Shown piece after piece: positions 12,701 to 27,700 of a DNA stretch of 64,000 nt. A program made the translations under genes and the position numbers. The notes under the pieces are model-generated. The model saw only the letters and a list, made by a program, of their open reading frames with translations, did not search any database and had not been told where the DNA came from. Origin of the DNA: Formicarius rufipectus (lineage: Eukaryota; Chordata; Aves; Passeriformes; Formicariidae). The stretch covers positions 96,606-160,605 of the forward strand of contig VXAU01002436.1 in the NCBI GenBank assembly GCA_013399695.1. Direction: 5' to 3'. Position 1 is the stretch's first letter. Each line of letters opens with the position of its first letter.

Positions 12701-15700
12701 AAACTCCCCAAGAATGTTCAGTGCAGCCAGGAGACCTGAGCTAATGTGGGGCTGTAGAGGGGAACCCAACAAGGAGCAGGTACATCTCTGGAGCCATACC
12801 ATAAAACGTTAATGAGGCCAGAGCAGCAGGAACTTCAATAAATCCCATCTGTGTTTGGAAAGCCACAGAACCATGGGAGAAACTTCCCATCCCTTGGTAA
12901 CTAAGGAAGGTATTAAATAACAACTCCTCAGGGACAACCATTTTCAAATCAGGAGAGACAGATCACCTGCATGTAGGAGACTTTAAAGACCTGGCTGAGC
13001 CTGTCACAGGGGTACTTTCTAGAAAGCTGGAAGGTTTCTGTCACTCAGTAGCAGCCAGGCATAGCCATGAGGCCACTAGTCTGACGTCCATCACCACGCA
13101 AGTGAGTTTCGAGTGGAGAGTGCATCAATCAGCAATCTTTTCTTGATTTGAGCCTCTTAAAAATTTCGGTCTGGCGTCATGGACCGATTTAGAAATGGCT
13201 CATTTTCATCTGCTGCCCCAGAACTCGCTCCTGCTGTCACCTCCAGTCACCCCTGCGAGACACCCGTGTGCCTCACAGCAATCTGCAGGGTGACACCTCA
13301 AATGTCACAGTTAGGAACAGGCTTGGTGCAATTTAGCATGATTTTAAGGAAAACAGACTCCATCAGACAGCGATTTTATTCTTCAAGGTTGCAGCTTTTC
13401 CTGTTAAGGGTAGCAAGATTTCTGTTCTAGACCTCTGTCAAATGTTTAAGCTGTGTGAGGTTTTGATTAAAGAAGTAGTAGTTGCACAGGGACCTGGGCT
13501 GACAACGCCTGGCTCCTGATGGATGTGCATCTCTTGGTTCATTTATTTTTAATTTCCCATCCTTTTCTCCTTCTTTGGAGATTGGAGGAATCTGCCAAGT
13601 GGGTAAGAAGTGCTTGTGCTGGTGGGGAGGGGAGAGATTGCAGGCACTGGCAGCCTTATTTCACCTACCTCTGACCACTTCTTGCTAAACTTGGAGGAGG
13701 GTGCCTGGCCCAAAACCTCCCCACGCTGCTGGGAAGCAGCTGGAAGCCTGTAAGTTGCCGGGATTCAGACCTCAGTGAGCCAAACTCTGAGAAACCTCTT
13801 GAGGACAGGAGAAAAAAGCCTGATCCTGGGGGATTTCAGCAGCTCTCACTGCCTGTCTTACAGAAGGGAAAGATTGAGCAGTGGCTTGATGGTGGTGTGT
13901 CAGCACCTCGCTGGGGAAAGGAAATTGCAGGGTATGAAATAGCTGTGTGAGGGCTGAGATGGCAGCAGGGAGTACACCTCAGTTAGCTGAAGTTTACAGC
14001 GTTTGGAGATGAATGAGTTGGGGGTGATTTAATGTTTTTTCCTGGCCTTCAAATTCTGTAAGCCTGCAAGATTTTTGTGGGCTCCCCCGCAAACCTCTGG
14101 CTGCCTGCAGTCGTGTGGGAGAGCAGAAATCAGCCCTCAACCAGCTTCTGGAAAGTGCTTTTAGACCCCATCACAGAAGCCACGGCACAGCGGCGATGAT
14201 TATCTGCTTATAACAGATGCCAGATCAATAGCGGGGCTTCAAGCTATGCTGCAAGGCAATTGACTACAGAAAGTGTTTCTTTATTGGGGTAAAGCTGGGC
14301 TTGCAACGAGGCTCAGATTCGCTCTTACATCTCCAGTCTTAAAATGTCACCACCAGCTCTGATGCCTTTCATCCTTTGTGCAGGGAGAGAACGCACATTA
14401 TTCATAATTGGACTCTCTACCAGGCAGCAATAGCCATTTTCATTCCCTACGATGCCTGAGAAGGAGTGAGGATTTGCCCTTCTTTTTTTTTCCCCCTTCT
14501 TCCAAACAGCATTTAGTGGCAGTTTTATTCCAAGTGACTTGATAATGCTTTTGCTCAGGCAGCGAGGGCTTTGCAGCGATGCTGTAACGCGTATGATGAG
14601 CGGATGGCATCGATTCTCCAGCTGTCTCATAACAGAGTGAGTCCTGGCCGGGTGTGTAACACCACCAGCCCTGTTTGTCTCCTAAATTTAGCTTTTCCAG
14701 CATGTCAGCACCGCTGTGAGCCACATAACAAACACCAAAACTGGGTCACACCCTCCAGCGTGCAGGCTGGAGTGGCACAATTAGGAATGCTGGCACCTTG
14801 AGGGAGAGCCACATCCTTCATCCCAGCACCCCTTCCTGCAGCCTCCCAGCTGGGGATGGTGGTGTTTTCATCTAAATCCTCTTGAAGAAGCTGTGTGATA
14901 TATTTTTGTGATGTCCTTGCAGGCTGGGCTGCCTGAGATGGGAGGAAATTGTGGAGCCCAGCCTGGCCAGGCAGCTGTGAGTTGAGATGCTTCATCTGAG
15001 TGTTGAGCCAGGCACAGTCTCAGCCCTCCGGACTCCAGGCAAGGTGGTGGCAATCATTCCAACAGCTGCCCACCCACTGTGCACGGGTACCTGCCAAGAC
15101 AGGCCATGCTTGGGCAGCTGAGCCATTTCTGTGCCTGTTCCTAGCACGAATTTGGGATCCAGCTGGTGTGCAACGTGCCTGCTCAGCACTTCTCAAAACC
15201 AAGGTCAGAATCTGTCTCTCACCTCACAGCTGACCTGAAAAGCAGTCTCCTTTTTTTAGCATCTGCAGAATGCTTCTCTGAAAACCCAGAGTCTTTGTTG
15301 TATATCTGGACTTCTCTTGTTTAGTGTTTTAAAAATAAACTGCAGGCTGCTAGCAGCCCTGCTGGAGTAACTCAGCACACACATGAAAGATGAAAAAATT
15401 GTATTTAAGCCAAGAGTCTTGTTTCCATATGCATCAGAGGATTATCTGTAGACCCTGGTAGCTGGGAGAGGCCCTTTCTTCTCTACTCCACTCTATCCCT
15501 CTCCTGCCATCCTGCTGCTGAACCCTTTCACCTGTTGATGAGGTGCTTATCAGAGATGTTAGTCTGTGAAATGGCAAATCTGTGACCACCTGCATCCCAA
15601 GGCGGGGACCAGGCGAAAAATGCAGCTGGAGTCAAAAAAGGCAGTGATATGATCTACCCAGAGCAGGAGGCATAGAAGAGGTGGGTTGTCCCACGTGGCT

Positions 15701-18700
15701 TTGGCAGTGTTTGTGCATATCCTGGGGACTGGGAGCTGCTGGAGCTCCGAGGGGAGGAACCCACTGCTGTCCCGGGACATCAGTGCACCAGGGGCCGGAC
15801 AGGGGCTTTCCATGCTGTGTGCCTGCCGCAGTCACAGACGTGAGCCGGGTGTTCTCCGGATGTGCCATGGCACAGACTGTTTAGCAGAAGCCTGCCCAGT
15901 TCCCAGAAGCATGGGATCTCCCAAAATAGTCTGCTTTGACGAAGAAATGCAGAGACATGCAGTCTGATGAGTGTTCTTGGGAGGTTATTTCCTTAAGCCC
16001 TGATGTTGCACTGCCATCACAATGCAATTGCATCTCTTACATGTCTGGAGACTCATGGTGAGCAGGGAGACACTGGGATTTCATGGATCCAGCTTGTGGC
16101 AAGGTGGTGTCACACAGTTTTGGCACCCAATGACAATGCCTCCTCGTTTTCTCTATTTTCTCCTTCCCTGGTAAACTCTGAGGGGACACTTATCTCCAGT
16201 TGCTCACGTGGCAGCAGCAAATGGATAGGAAAGCAGATTAGTAAATAAGTAAACCAAAACCCTCCTTCTCTCTTTCACCTATATGATGTCCCCAATGACA
16301 TGAGCAGCTGGAAATGGTTCTTGGCAGGAGCATCCCACATCTCTGCTCTCTTGAGTGTGAAACCAGATCATTAAGCACTCTGATCACAGCAGCACTCGTT
16401 GGAGACTGGTTCCTAGTAAATATTAGGAGCCTCATCTGGGTTAAAGCAAACAAGTATATGCAGCTCCCTAGGCTGTCTTACATTCCCCTTTCTAAGGCTT
16501 TAAAACCCCTATATCCCAACCCAAGGGAAGGGCTGTGGATTTTTCTTTTTACTGCCAAGCCACCTGAACTTTGCGTTTGCTCCCATGCAGGAATGAGGGG
16601 TGACTTTGTTAGGAAATTAAAAATTTGGTTGCCAGAAAAGCTGGAAACCTCATGCCTGTGCACCTGCATGTTGCTTCATCAAAGTCTCCTGATCTCCCAA
16701 TGGATGCTGGGGTCAGGGAGAGGAAGGCTGGTGGGAGCTCTTGATTTTCCTATACAGCATTAAAATTGTGAACTTCCATGGTACAGTATCTGCTCATCTG
16801 GGTTGGATGATATCATTTGGCTTTTTTTCCTTGCAGAACCCTTTTTTTGTTCCCTGTATTTACTCCCCCAAAACAAGGATGATGTAGCTGTGGGCTTGTT
16901 CTGTAGATCAGGATGTGCGAGCTGCTGCTTTGTCTGGCTGAAGGGCTTTCACTCGCTGTCTGTGTAGGCACATTCATTTTTGGTGTGCTTTGGAGAAGAA
17001 AAAGGCTATGAACAGCTCACACCCCTGAAGAGGGTGAAATGGAGATGGGTTTTAGCAATTTTCTATGCTTTTGGCTGTTGCAGGGAAGCCTGGCCGTCAG
17101 GGCTCCCAGAACGCCTTCGTCACCTCCTTTGTGTGGTGGGAGGTTTGCTCGTTATCTGGTTTCTGCTTCACTTATAAAAGAAGCTGTAATTGTAGCAGCT
17201 CCTTGCCATAAAAGCACAAAGACATTTGCAGGGAAGGAAGGTGTACATGCAGCTTTTATGATCCTTTACAGTACTCCTTCTGCCCACTTTTCTCTCCTCC
17301 TGCCCTTTGTCCAGCATCATCTCTCTGCCTGCCTGCCTGGTGCTCAATGTGACCAGTTCTGTCTCCAACCTATTCTTTGCTGTAGAAATGTCCCTTTTAG
17401 ATAGAAAAAGTGGTGCATCCTCCTCATCAGTCTTGTTGGGTGAAGACAGACCCCAAATCCCCCCATGTAATCAGGTGTTCCATTCCTGCCTCTTTCCTCG
17501 GAGCTGTGAGCCCCACAGCAGATGCTCAATCTGCAAAATCTCAGGGAGGATTTTGACCTGGGGAAAAGAACCTTTCCATCTCTCTGTGACTGCAGTGTAC
17601 ACCCGTTGACACAACTGAAGTGATATCAAATCAGATCACCTTGAGGCATGTGTGCCTGTCCTATAAAAAACTGGAATGACCTCAGACAAGATACAGTATT
17701 TTTAACTATGAAACATTCCTACTAAGTGCCTTTTCCTGTTTATTTTTACCAGGACATTGTTGTAATGACTGCAGACTTACTCATTTCATTTCCAAAGCCG
17801 GGGAGCAGCAATGAATTTGTTTCATTTTGAGATTTTGTTGTACAATCATTTTCCAGAGATTGTTGTTCTCAGAAGCCAAAGCAAGTGCATTGCCCAAACG
17901 AGGAGCATTACTTTTCTTCCTGTAGACATTAAGCTTCGGTACCTGGTGATGTGATCCACATGTGAGTGCATCCATAGCTGGAAGGACTTGCTCAGTCTCC
18001 TTTATCCACCTCTATTTGAGGACTCTGGCAGAAATTTCTGGAGCGAAGGATTGTGAGAGGGTTTGAGCACTGGATGCAAGGCTCATGTCTGCATCCAAGC
18101 ATTGGACTTTGAGGCTGCAGAAGGAAGAAGGAGCTCCTCCGGGGATGCAGATCACAGGGTCTGAGAATGACTTCACTTGGCTTTTGGGTTGCATTTCTTG
18201 CATGGAACAAATACCATGGGACATCCGGAGGAACCCCAGTGCCAACACCAGCGAGGCTGAGGGGTTCAGTGGTTGGATTTAACCCTTTGGGTTGTTACTG
18301 CCTGCCGTCCCTCCCGGGTTGAACATCCCATCCCCAAGCAGAGGGGAAGAGAGCACGGCTGCTGCGTTACATAAAGATCACATTGTCCCTCTCTGTTGTT
18401 GGCCGCCCAGACTGCAGCAGCATCGCAAACATGCGTGTCCTCAGTGCCGTGGGAAATGTTCCCAGGGGAGGCTTAACACAGAGCATGGAACATGATATGT
18501 TGAGCAGGGAGAGGACAGGAGGCCCCCCAGCTGAAATGGGTGCCTGCCGAGCGCAGCCAGCGCAACCAGTACCTCTTTTCCAGCGAACTCTCACTACTCT
18601 GCGAAGGGGTATTAGATTTCTCTTGCATTTTGTGCTCTGAGAGGCATATTTATTTTCTTCTCCCCCCTCCCTTCCCTGTCACCGCTCCTGGGGGAACGAT

Positions 18701-21700
18701 GAGCGGGTACACTCTGTCCAGAGGATGGGTATGTTGGGAGTCCTTATTAGCAGACTTATTGCAGAGAATTAAACCCTAATTTCACAAAAGGGCAGCAAGA
18801 GAGTGGCTGCAGCTCTGGGAGAAGTTGAGATCTGTGTGTTGTTTGCAAATGGCACAAGAAGTCCTGGTCTGAGACTCCTGGTCCTGGTCACTGGGGTATT
18901 GTGACCAAAAGAGTAATTGTTGTGTTTATTACTTAAAACAAAAATTACAAAGTGATGTACAAGGAAACCAGCCATGCTTCCTCTGCTGTGCTGTTACTTG
19001 TGCCTCCACTTGTTCTCAGTTTCAGACAGGGCTTTAAAATGTTCCTAGTCATCTTCCATTTCACCTTTTTACAATCCTGCTGCAAAATGTGCCTCTGCAA
19101 CACCCGTCATTGTTTCTCCCTGAATTAATAGTTGTGTGTAATTGTGACCTGCTGCAGGACGCTGTCTTGCTCTGCTAAAAACAGAGATGCTAATGAAGAA
19201 CATTGGGTACCATATTATGGGAGAGCAAAGCTCAACTCGCCGGGACTTGGGACGTGTACTTGCCATCCTGTTATTGCCAGCCTGGGCAGAAGTGGTGTTT
19301 CTGCCTCTCATCAGTCACTGGCTAATGATTGTAATTTTTACTTGCTGAGAAACTCTGGATATAATGGACTTCATTAGCAGCTACATGAGATGCTACCAGA
19401 CCTGCATTAGGGGGAGAGAGGAAGAAAACAACCCCTGCGTGGAGGCAATTTTATTATTTATCTGTAGCAGTAGAAGTGATGCAGAATTAGTGTGGGATTC
19501 GGCAGTGTGGCTAATGAGCTGGGCTGAGCTGGAATCCAAGCAAACCTATTAACGTGAGCAAACTGTAAAGATGATGCCCAGGCCTGAAAACCCTCACATC
19601 AAACACGAGATCCAGGCAGTGCCTGGGATGGCTTGGCTGCTTTATCTTCCTCTGTATGGGGCAAGGTGTTTTTTTGCTGTTTTGTTTGTGTCTCGAGAGG
19701 CTGCTGCTTGCTGTCACCCCCCTCAGCCTTTCTCCATCCCCTTCTCTCCTGCCAGCTCCCTCTTATTCATGCATTGGGTGAATTGGAGCTTCTGATTTAA
19801 TCTTTAAGACAATAGAGCCAAAGTATTTCCACTCCCATGGGCCACAGCTGCTTGAATAATTGCCTGAGTTGAAACATTGCAGCATTCAGCCCCAGTTTTC
19901 GGTTGCAGGCAGTGACACATCTGCAGGTCCAGCTGGTTGGGGTCACGGTGACAGAGCTAGGTGCTCACACTGGTACCCAAATGCATATCTGCAACTAAAT
20001 ACAGGTCACACAGGAGAGAAAAAAGCACCTGATGTAGCTGACATCTCTGGTATGGCTTTATATTGTCCTTTGCAATGAATCAGAGGCTGCAGGAAATGTC
20101 AGAGTCATTAGATGACCTCAGTCTCTTTTTTCCTGGACCCTGTGAAGGGGTCTCCATTCAGGAACACAGTATTTCTTACATAGGATGCACTTGCTGAAGA
20201 TTGACCATTTTCATCCCAGCTAGAATAACTGGGTTTTAATCAGGCTGACCTTATTTGCAACAGCAACAGCAATTTGAACTAGAGCTTTGCAGCAACACTG
20301 GAAAGCTTTGAAGAGCAGAATAGATGCCTCATGACACAGATAAAGCTTTATCCCCACATTTAAACCCAAGGCGCTGAAGAGGATTCAGAGGGGCTTGACC
20401 TCAGCATTGTGATTCACTGGGATCCAGGACCTAATTTGGAAATAACGCAATGGAATGGAGGTGTGAAAGTAAAAGGGAAGTCTTTAGAAAAGGACAGACG
20501 TTTGTCTTGTAATGTGGCATTTGTATTGAGTGCTTGCTGACAGTGTGGTGCAGCAAAGAGCTTGTCTTCCTAAATCGATGCCAGTTCAAACATCGTCAGT
20601 GCTATTGTCAGATTGCTTTGTTTGGAAATTGGTCTGCTGGGTACACGACCTCTCTTGGTGAAGCAGCTGTGTAGAAAACTTCAGACACTTCCCCAGCATT
20701 GCTTTTTCTAGGGTTGCATGAGAATGAGCTACAAGAAAATAAATAAGCAAATACAGGGTGTGAGATGGGTGAATATTCTCAGTCACTCGAGAGACCGACA
20801 CACACCTTTTCTTCTGGTTGGTTTGGGAAGGTGCCTGCTACAGAATCTGATCTGTTTTATCCAAGGAAAACGCTCCAAGCTTCAGAAAAATGTATGAAAA
20901 TACGAGGTTTGTGTGTTTCTGGATGGGAACTGTGTGCAGTGAGAAGCTGAGTGTGGGCCAAGTCATCTGGGCACGGAAGATGAAAAGAAGTCCAGGCAAA
21001 ATGTTCCTGCACATGAGGTGCTCATCTGGCAGCACTTACCTTCTCTATGGGCTCCACCAGAGCCCCAAATACTTGTGTAGGGCAGCCTCTGCCTTTCCCT
21101 AATCTCAGGAGATTATTTTATTTGGTTGTATTCATGGTTTAGAGGAGCTGGGTGTGTCCCTGCTGCTCTCTGTTCCCTCACACAGCCCAAGTCCCTCCCA
21201 GTGTTTGGCCATCTCCAGCACATCCCAGGCTGGGACTGGAAAGATCCTTCCCCATCCTGTGCTGCGCTCTGGAGAAATCATTATTTCACAAGTACTTTTT
21301 CCATGGGATTTGTTGGCTGGGAGAGTTGGTTTGGGCCTGATTCCCTGTGGCTGGAATTCATCTCCCTTTCCCTTCACTCTTGGGGAGCTGCTCATAAGGG
21401 CTCCCCATGCCTGCTCTCGAAATTAATTAATGCAGCTCGTTCTGTGTTATTGAAATCACCTGCCTTCAGCTTCCAGCTCTTTGGACATAAATCATGAGCT
21501 CTTTGCTTTGAGAAGAAACTGTTCAGATTTTGTGTGGAAATTGCTAGCAAATACAGCCCATATTCCATGTCATTTTTGTTTTTATTGAAGAGGAGAGGAT
21601 GTGGCTCATGGAACATCAGTGGACCTGAGCTGCCTTGGCGTGCACTAAGCAGGGGCTTGTTTTCAGTGCAGCCAGCTAATGAGATCCTACTTTGACAAAT

Positions 21701-24700
21701 AACATAAACACTATTAGAGAAATGAAATTTTTTATCTAACTGTTTATCATGAGTGGATTCAAGGTAAAGGCTTGTATGGAGGTAATCTCAAGGGATAACT
21801 TTGAGGTAAAGCATACCTAGTCCTTATGAAACCCTTATCTGTTTACCTGCCAGGTTGTTTTGTTTCCCCAATTCAAGGCTGTTAGCTGAGGTGACCTGTG
21901 CCGGTTCAGTCCAATTACTTTCACTGCAGATGGATGCAGGGGGAGTTTTTTTTTTTGGCTAAACCTGGTGGAGGCAGGTTTCAAAAGAAGTGGAGTCACT
22001 TTACTCTTCTCCCTGTGTCAAAGTGCTCAGACTGGACCCTGTTGACCCCTTTGGCAGCAGCATTCATTGGGAAAGAATCACTAGAAGAGGCACTCCAGCT
22101 TGTATTTCATCCTCTTAACTTGCTGGTTTGCATGATGGGCTTTTGAGGCAGTGAGAGTTTGTCATGCGGGTTTGTCTCAGCACTTCAGCTCCACAGCCAG
22201 TCCCTTGGTTTTGCAGAGGAGCCCTCCCCTGCTTTCTGCTTGTAGCTAGTTCTTTTCTTCAGCCCCCTAGGATGTTCTCCATTTTTTGGAAGCACTCTGT
22301 GTGTTCCAAACCTCCTGTTCCACTGCGAGAGCCTGCAAGGATGTGGGTTTTCCCTCTTTGTCACCTGGGTGTGCAGCCCTGGCGTTCCAGCTGGCTGTTC
22401 CACACCCCAGTGTCCTTGCACAGCCAGTCCACACACCGCCCTGTCTCTCCAAAACCCTGCTCCTGTTTCTTTTGGCTAGAATAAACAACAAACCCCCCAT
22501 CCAGCGTCCGTGAAAGGGAATGGAAAAATCTTCCTTGCGTCAAATAGACGCCTTCCTCTCCAAACTGAAAGCCCTTGGCAGACACGGATGAGCTAAGCCG
22601 TGCAGCTCGGCAGCTGTTACTGCCCTGCACCAGTGGGGGAGTGGGAGAGGGGAAAAACGAGCTGGTTTAGCTTCCTGGGGTGACCTTTTGTGGCTGAGCT
22701 GAGCCATCCCCATCTCTTTGGATGCCTGTCAGGTGTCTGCCCTCAAACCAGGGTGCCCAGAGCCTCCAGCCTCAGCTGGGAGTCCCTGCCCTGCTCTGAC
22801 TCCACGTACCTGGGCACAGGCTGTCACCTGTTGTCCCCAGCAACTGTTGCTCATCATCAAACCATCTCTGGGTGCATCTTTTCTTGGGGCATTACCATGA
22901 AAAAACCTTTACCAGCTGCGTGGGCACAGTCTGTGACCTGCTTTGACTCACAGATCACATGAAACTGTGTTAAGATGGTGCCTGTCTCTTCTCGTATTGC
23001 CTCAGTGTCTTAATTGCATGAACTGGAAGCTACTGCTCCAGAACTTGGTGGGGGAACTTTGCAGAGCTTTAATCACTTGCTAAAAAGCTTTCAGACTGCA
23101 TTACCATCTCATGGCTCTCTGTAATGGAGAGCCTGTGAGTTCAGAAACTTTCAGAGAAATAACTCAGTCTCTGGATCAGGTAGTCCAGTGCTGCTTGTTT
23201 TTCTCAGAGCCAGCAGAAAGCAACTAAACCAAGTGGAACCTATTGGGGTGCTGACAGGAGCTGGCACCCTGTGACCATCTCCCCCAGCGTGTTGTGCTGG
23301 CAGGAGGGACTCAGTCTCATGGTGGTCTCGTGGTCACCGCAAGTGCCAGCTTCTCCTCCTGGAAAGTGTCCATTGGGGACAGCTCAGCCTGCAGCTCTGC
23401 AACATCAGTTTTCCATGATTTAGTGCTTGCCTGGAGCCTGTGCCCACCTCAGCCATGCCCTCTGGATGGGTCCTGCACCACAGGATGGGGTGAGCAGCAA
23501 GGGACACCCAACTGTGCGCTGGCAGGAGGGAGGAATGGGTGGGATGAGGGCTTTGGGGAGGCTGGGGCACAGCTCAGGTGGGCAGAGGTGATGCTCCCAC
23601 CCTGCCAAAGGCACAGCAAGTGATGGCACGTGGGATAAAGGCTGCTGGATGATCTGCTGGCCCCAGTGGAGGAGCTCAGCTGAGAACTGGTGGTTCATAG
23701 CACAGAAGAGGTGGTGAGTGGAGGATGCAGAAGCAACTGGCCTGCTAAAGGATGGAGGAGGAATGATACTGTAGTCTGCCACGTGTTGGGAGTCACCAGT
23801 GGTGATGTGGGTGCACGGGAGTCACCAGAGCCCAGCACACCACTGTGCTTCTGCCAGGCCCTGCCCATGGGGTGGGTTTAGGGCCCTTGTGTGTTTAGGG
23901 CTCCTTCCCAGTGCTGTTCCCACCTGGGGCTGTCCTGGTGCTCATTGGCAGCACGGGAAAGGTAGTTCTGTGCTTTGTATCGCCGGCACTGCTGCGCCGG
24001 GAACGTGACTGCGGGGAGGTGACGGCTAATTGCTGCAGCGAGTCAAGGACTGTTTAAGCAGCTAATTAATTCCTCCTAATCAGCCCTTGATCTGTTGAAA
24101 ACTGCATGGCATTATCTCCTCTGCTGCAACACCTTGATAATTCCTGTCTGAATGGCCTTCACGGAGAACATATTTAAATAAACTCAATAGAGATTTCAGA
24201 CAGATAGCAACTATAATTACCAGCTTGTACAAATTAAAACCGTGGTTTGTTCTGTTCTTTTTCGCCTGCCTTCGCTGCCCAGAGCTCCTGCTAATCATGT
24301 TCCTGCTGCCAGTGGCACGCCGGTCCCTGGGGCGTTTTCTGCACATGCCTTCGGAAAGCGTGTGCTGGTGCCTGGTGCCAGGGTGTGCCAGTGCTTCAGA
24401 TGAGGCTGCACATGGGCACATGCCAGCCTTGGCTGGTGTTCTTCCTGTGCCAAGGAATCAGTGCTGTGCTGGGGAGCTGCAGGAGCAGCCCACACACACC
24501 CCTTGGGGCTGCCGTGCACGATCATCCCCAGGACCAGTCCTGCAGTTTTCCTCCCCTGCCTCTCCTAAGGTTTGCAACCCCCAGGAAATGTAGAGGTTTT
24601 CTCACCTAGGAGGGACACACGCACTGAGACATTGGTCTTGAGTGGCCACAGGAGCCCAGGCTGGAGCTTTGAGCCATGGTGTTCAACCAGTGCCATGGGT

Positions 24701-27700
24701 ACTTCCCTAAATCACCTTGGCAATGGATTGTCTGCACTGAACACTGCTGGCTGCAGCAGGGTTGGAGTGCACTTCGTTAGGAGGGGTAAGGTCAGGCCAC
24801 ACTCATTTCCTCCACGGTCACTTGGGACAGCCAGAAAGGCTGGCTCCTGTGGCATTTGGCAAAGGTCATCCAGCCCTGGTGCTCACATTTCCATTCCAGC
24901 TCGCTCTGCTTCCCTGCCTGCTCCTGGGAGCACCAAGGTCTGGGTGCTCAGGTTTATCTTTTAGATAAGTCTAATAGGTGTGAGCACGGTTGTTTTCCAG
25001 CATCCAAACAGCAACAGAAAGCAGAGAATGTAGTTATGCTTTAATGAGGGATTACAGTGTATCAGAAAGGAAAAAGGGATTTTTCATAACAAGAACAGGT
25101 CTGTGCCTCCGGTCCCTGTAGGTGAAATGATGATAACATCAGGTTTCCTGCCCTTCAGCGGGTTACAAGACAGCAGGAGCAGATCTTCTCTCCTAGGAGG
25201 TTCTCTCCAACCCATACATGGACCCTGAATATTTTTATGCCAACAATTTGGCCAGGGCAGGAGCATCCCCAGAAGTGCGCAAAGCATCTGCCCAGACAGA
25301 GCCAGGATTTTGGAGGATGTGAACACAGCCCCTCTACCTTGTTCCTTAAGGAGCTGAGAAGCAGGCACTTGCCTTAACCCTCCAGTTCCTCAGTTCTCCT
25401 TGGTTGAAAGGAGCTGCTAATCCACCCCCAGCCTCGCAGCAAGGCTAAATTCACTAGCTCCTGCACAGTTTTCCTTAGATGCTGGGGTGATGGGGCGATG
25501 TGAGGACATAAAATGACTGATTTGCTTCAAGATGCAAAATGTCCCTTTGTCCTGGGCCTTTGGGTTAGCTGGTTTCATTGCCCATCTCTAGGGCGAGCCA
25601 GATATAGCAATGGAATCATATGAAACAGCACAGAGGCTCTAATTCAGAGCTGGGACTGAGCAATTAAAATGTAGTGTGTTCCAAAGCCAGCTTCCCTGGA
25701 TGGCAGACAAAAGGAATCAATTTCCTTCAAACAAATACTAAATATTAATGAGAGGCCATGGTCTGCCATGCACACAGAGCTGGAAAGAGCATTTCCCGTT
25801 GATCACTGCAGAGGCAGGTTCATGAGCTGAAATTGCTTTTTGAATACTTATTTGTGGCCTTTCCCAAGGTGGCTAGGGATGGTTTGCCTGCCCGAAAACA
25901 GAAAGGGAAGCTCAGAGCATTTCCATTTTCCATGCAGGCAGGCGCTGGGAATGCGTGCTGGAGCTTTCACTTTTGTTTACGCACTTGCCCGGGTGGTTGG
26001 GGAGATGGGTGGGATTGGTTACGTAGGAATGAGCCCCACATTTATGTCTAGAAGGAAGCAATTCCCTGGGAACATCAGCCAGCTGAGCCTGCCCCCAGAA
26101 CAGCCTGCCAAAGGCAGAACATGGGACCCAAGGGCATCCCTGGCCTTTGCAGCCACATCCGCTCCTTGATTTATTTCAATAATGAGCATTGGGGGAAACA
26201 CTAAAAAAATTACTTACAGCACTTACCAAGTATCCTAAAGTGAAAACAGAGGGCTGGGAGCTTTGGAAAAGGAATTTCCTCTGTTGCTTTGCCCCTGGGG
26301 TAAGTCAGGAAACCTTGTATTAACTCCATCTCCATACTTGGAAGAAAAATGAAAATGCTTCTTTCCCTCCCTCACCAGGACACACAGCTGTGGTGTGGGG
26401 CTTTCCTCTCCAGTGCCAGCCTTGGCTGGAAGGGCAAAGAGCACACAGGGAGTGGTCTCACAGCCATGGAAGTTGCTGGAAGTGTTTTACATCCGTTGTG
26501 CAGTAAATAATAACACGTCGGCTCATGATTTTATAAACCCATTAAGGCAGTTGCGTAGCCGTGGGTCGATGGGAGCTAATATTAGCTCGAAATGACTAAA
26601 ATTAGAAAATTAAAACCAAGCCAGAACTAATTAGTTGTTCAGGGAATAGAACCAGAACCGGAACTAATTAATTGCCACGGAAATATCGCTGCAGGGCCCA
26701 GTGGGTGCTGCCGCTTCCAGCTCCGCACCAGCTTTGCTTGGGATGACTCCTGTGTGGGCTCGGGAGGGAGCCCAGAGTCCCATCTGAAGGCTGTGACAGC
26801 TAAATAAGAGTCGGTGGCTCAGTCCCAGCTGTGTGATACAGCACAAACTGGGCTGTGCTGGGAGTGATCCCATCGCAGCCGAAGCAGCTGCTGCCCAAAG
26901 GGCTCAGAAAAGCATCACCTCGCCCTGGCATCACTGCCAGACGTGCCTTGCTGAAGGTGAGGGTAATTACGGTGACCACCTCGATGGCTCCCAGCAGCAC
27001 ACGAGCTCTTCCTTCTGATCCCAGTGGCTCTGCCTTTCTCCTTCAGCTTCAGTTCTGCTGCCACTGAGATGCTCTGCAAAGCTCTCTGAGTGATGAGCCA
27101 AGAGCTGCCGTCCATGCAAATGCTGCCAGAATAATTTCCAGGGAATTAGGAAGTTGGTACAGATAACTGGCACGTGGCTGCATTCTTCCATCTGTGACTC
27201 AGTCACCTGTATGGTCACTTCTTTTTACTTTCCAAGGGTGGTAAGTCACCCTATATTTCTTTTTCCTACTCTCTCAGCACTCAAACAGCAGCTCCGATTT
27301 TAGCAGCAGCATGACGCACGGTGTTTTAAATTCAATTTAGAATACAAACTATTTATACCAGCCAGAAAAAGGCAGTGAAGCAGCTCTCTCTGTCATGAGT
27401 GGATTTGTAATTTCAGAGCAATCATTGCATAACTAATTGAATCAGCTCTCAGCATGTGAAATCAGTGCCCTGCTTGTCAGAGGTTTTCATCATTCCCCCC
27501 TCCTAGAGCCAGTGGTCCCCCTCCACCAGCAGCACTTTGTGCTTTTGTATCAGCCTGGGAAGAAAGAGAGACCTGCAAAGCTGCCTTTTTCTGCTCAAAT
27601 TGAGCCAATAAATTACCAAATGCATTCAGAGTAGATGAAGAGCTGGGTTGCAGGTGCCCCTGAAAGCTGCCCGGGCTCCATGTGAGGGAGTGAAGCGCAT

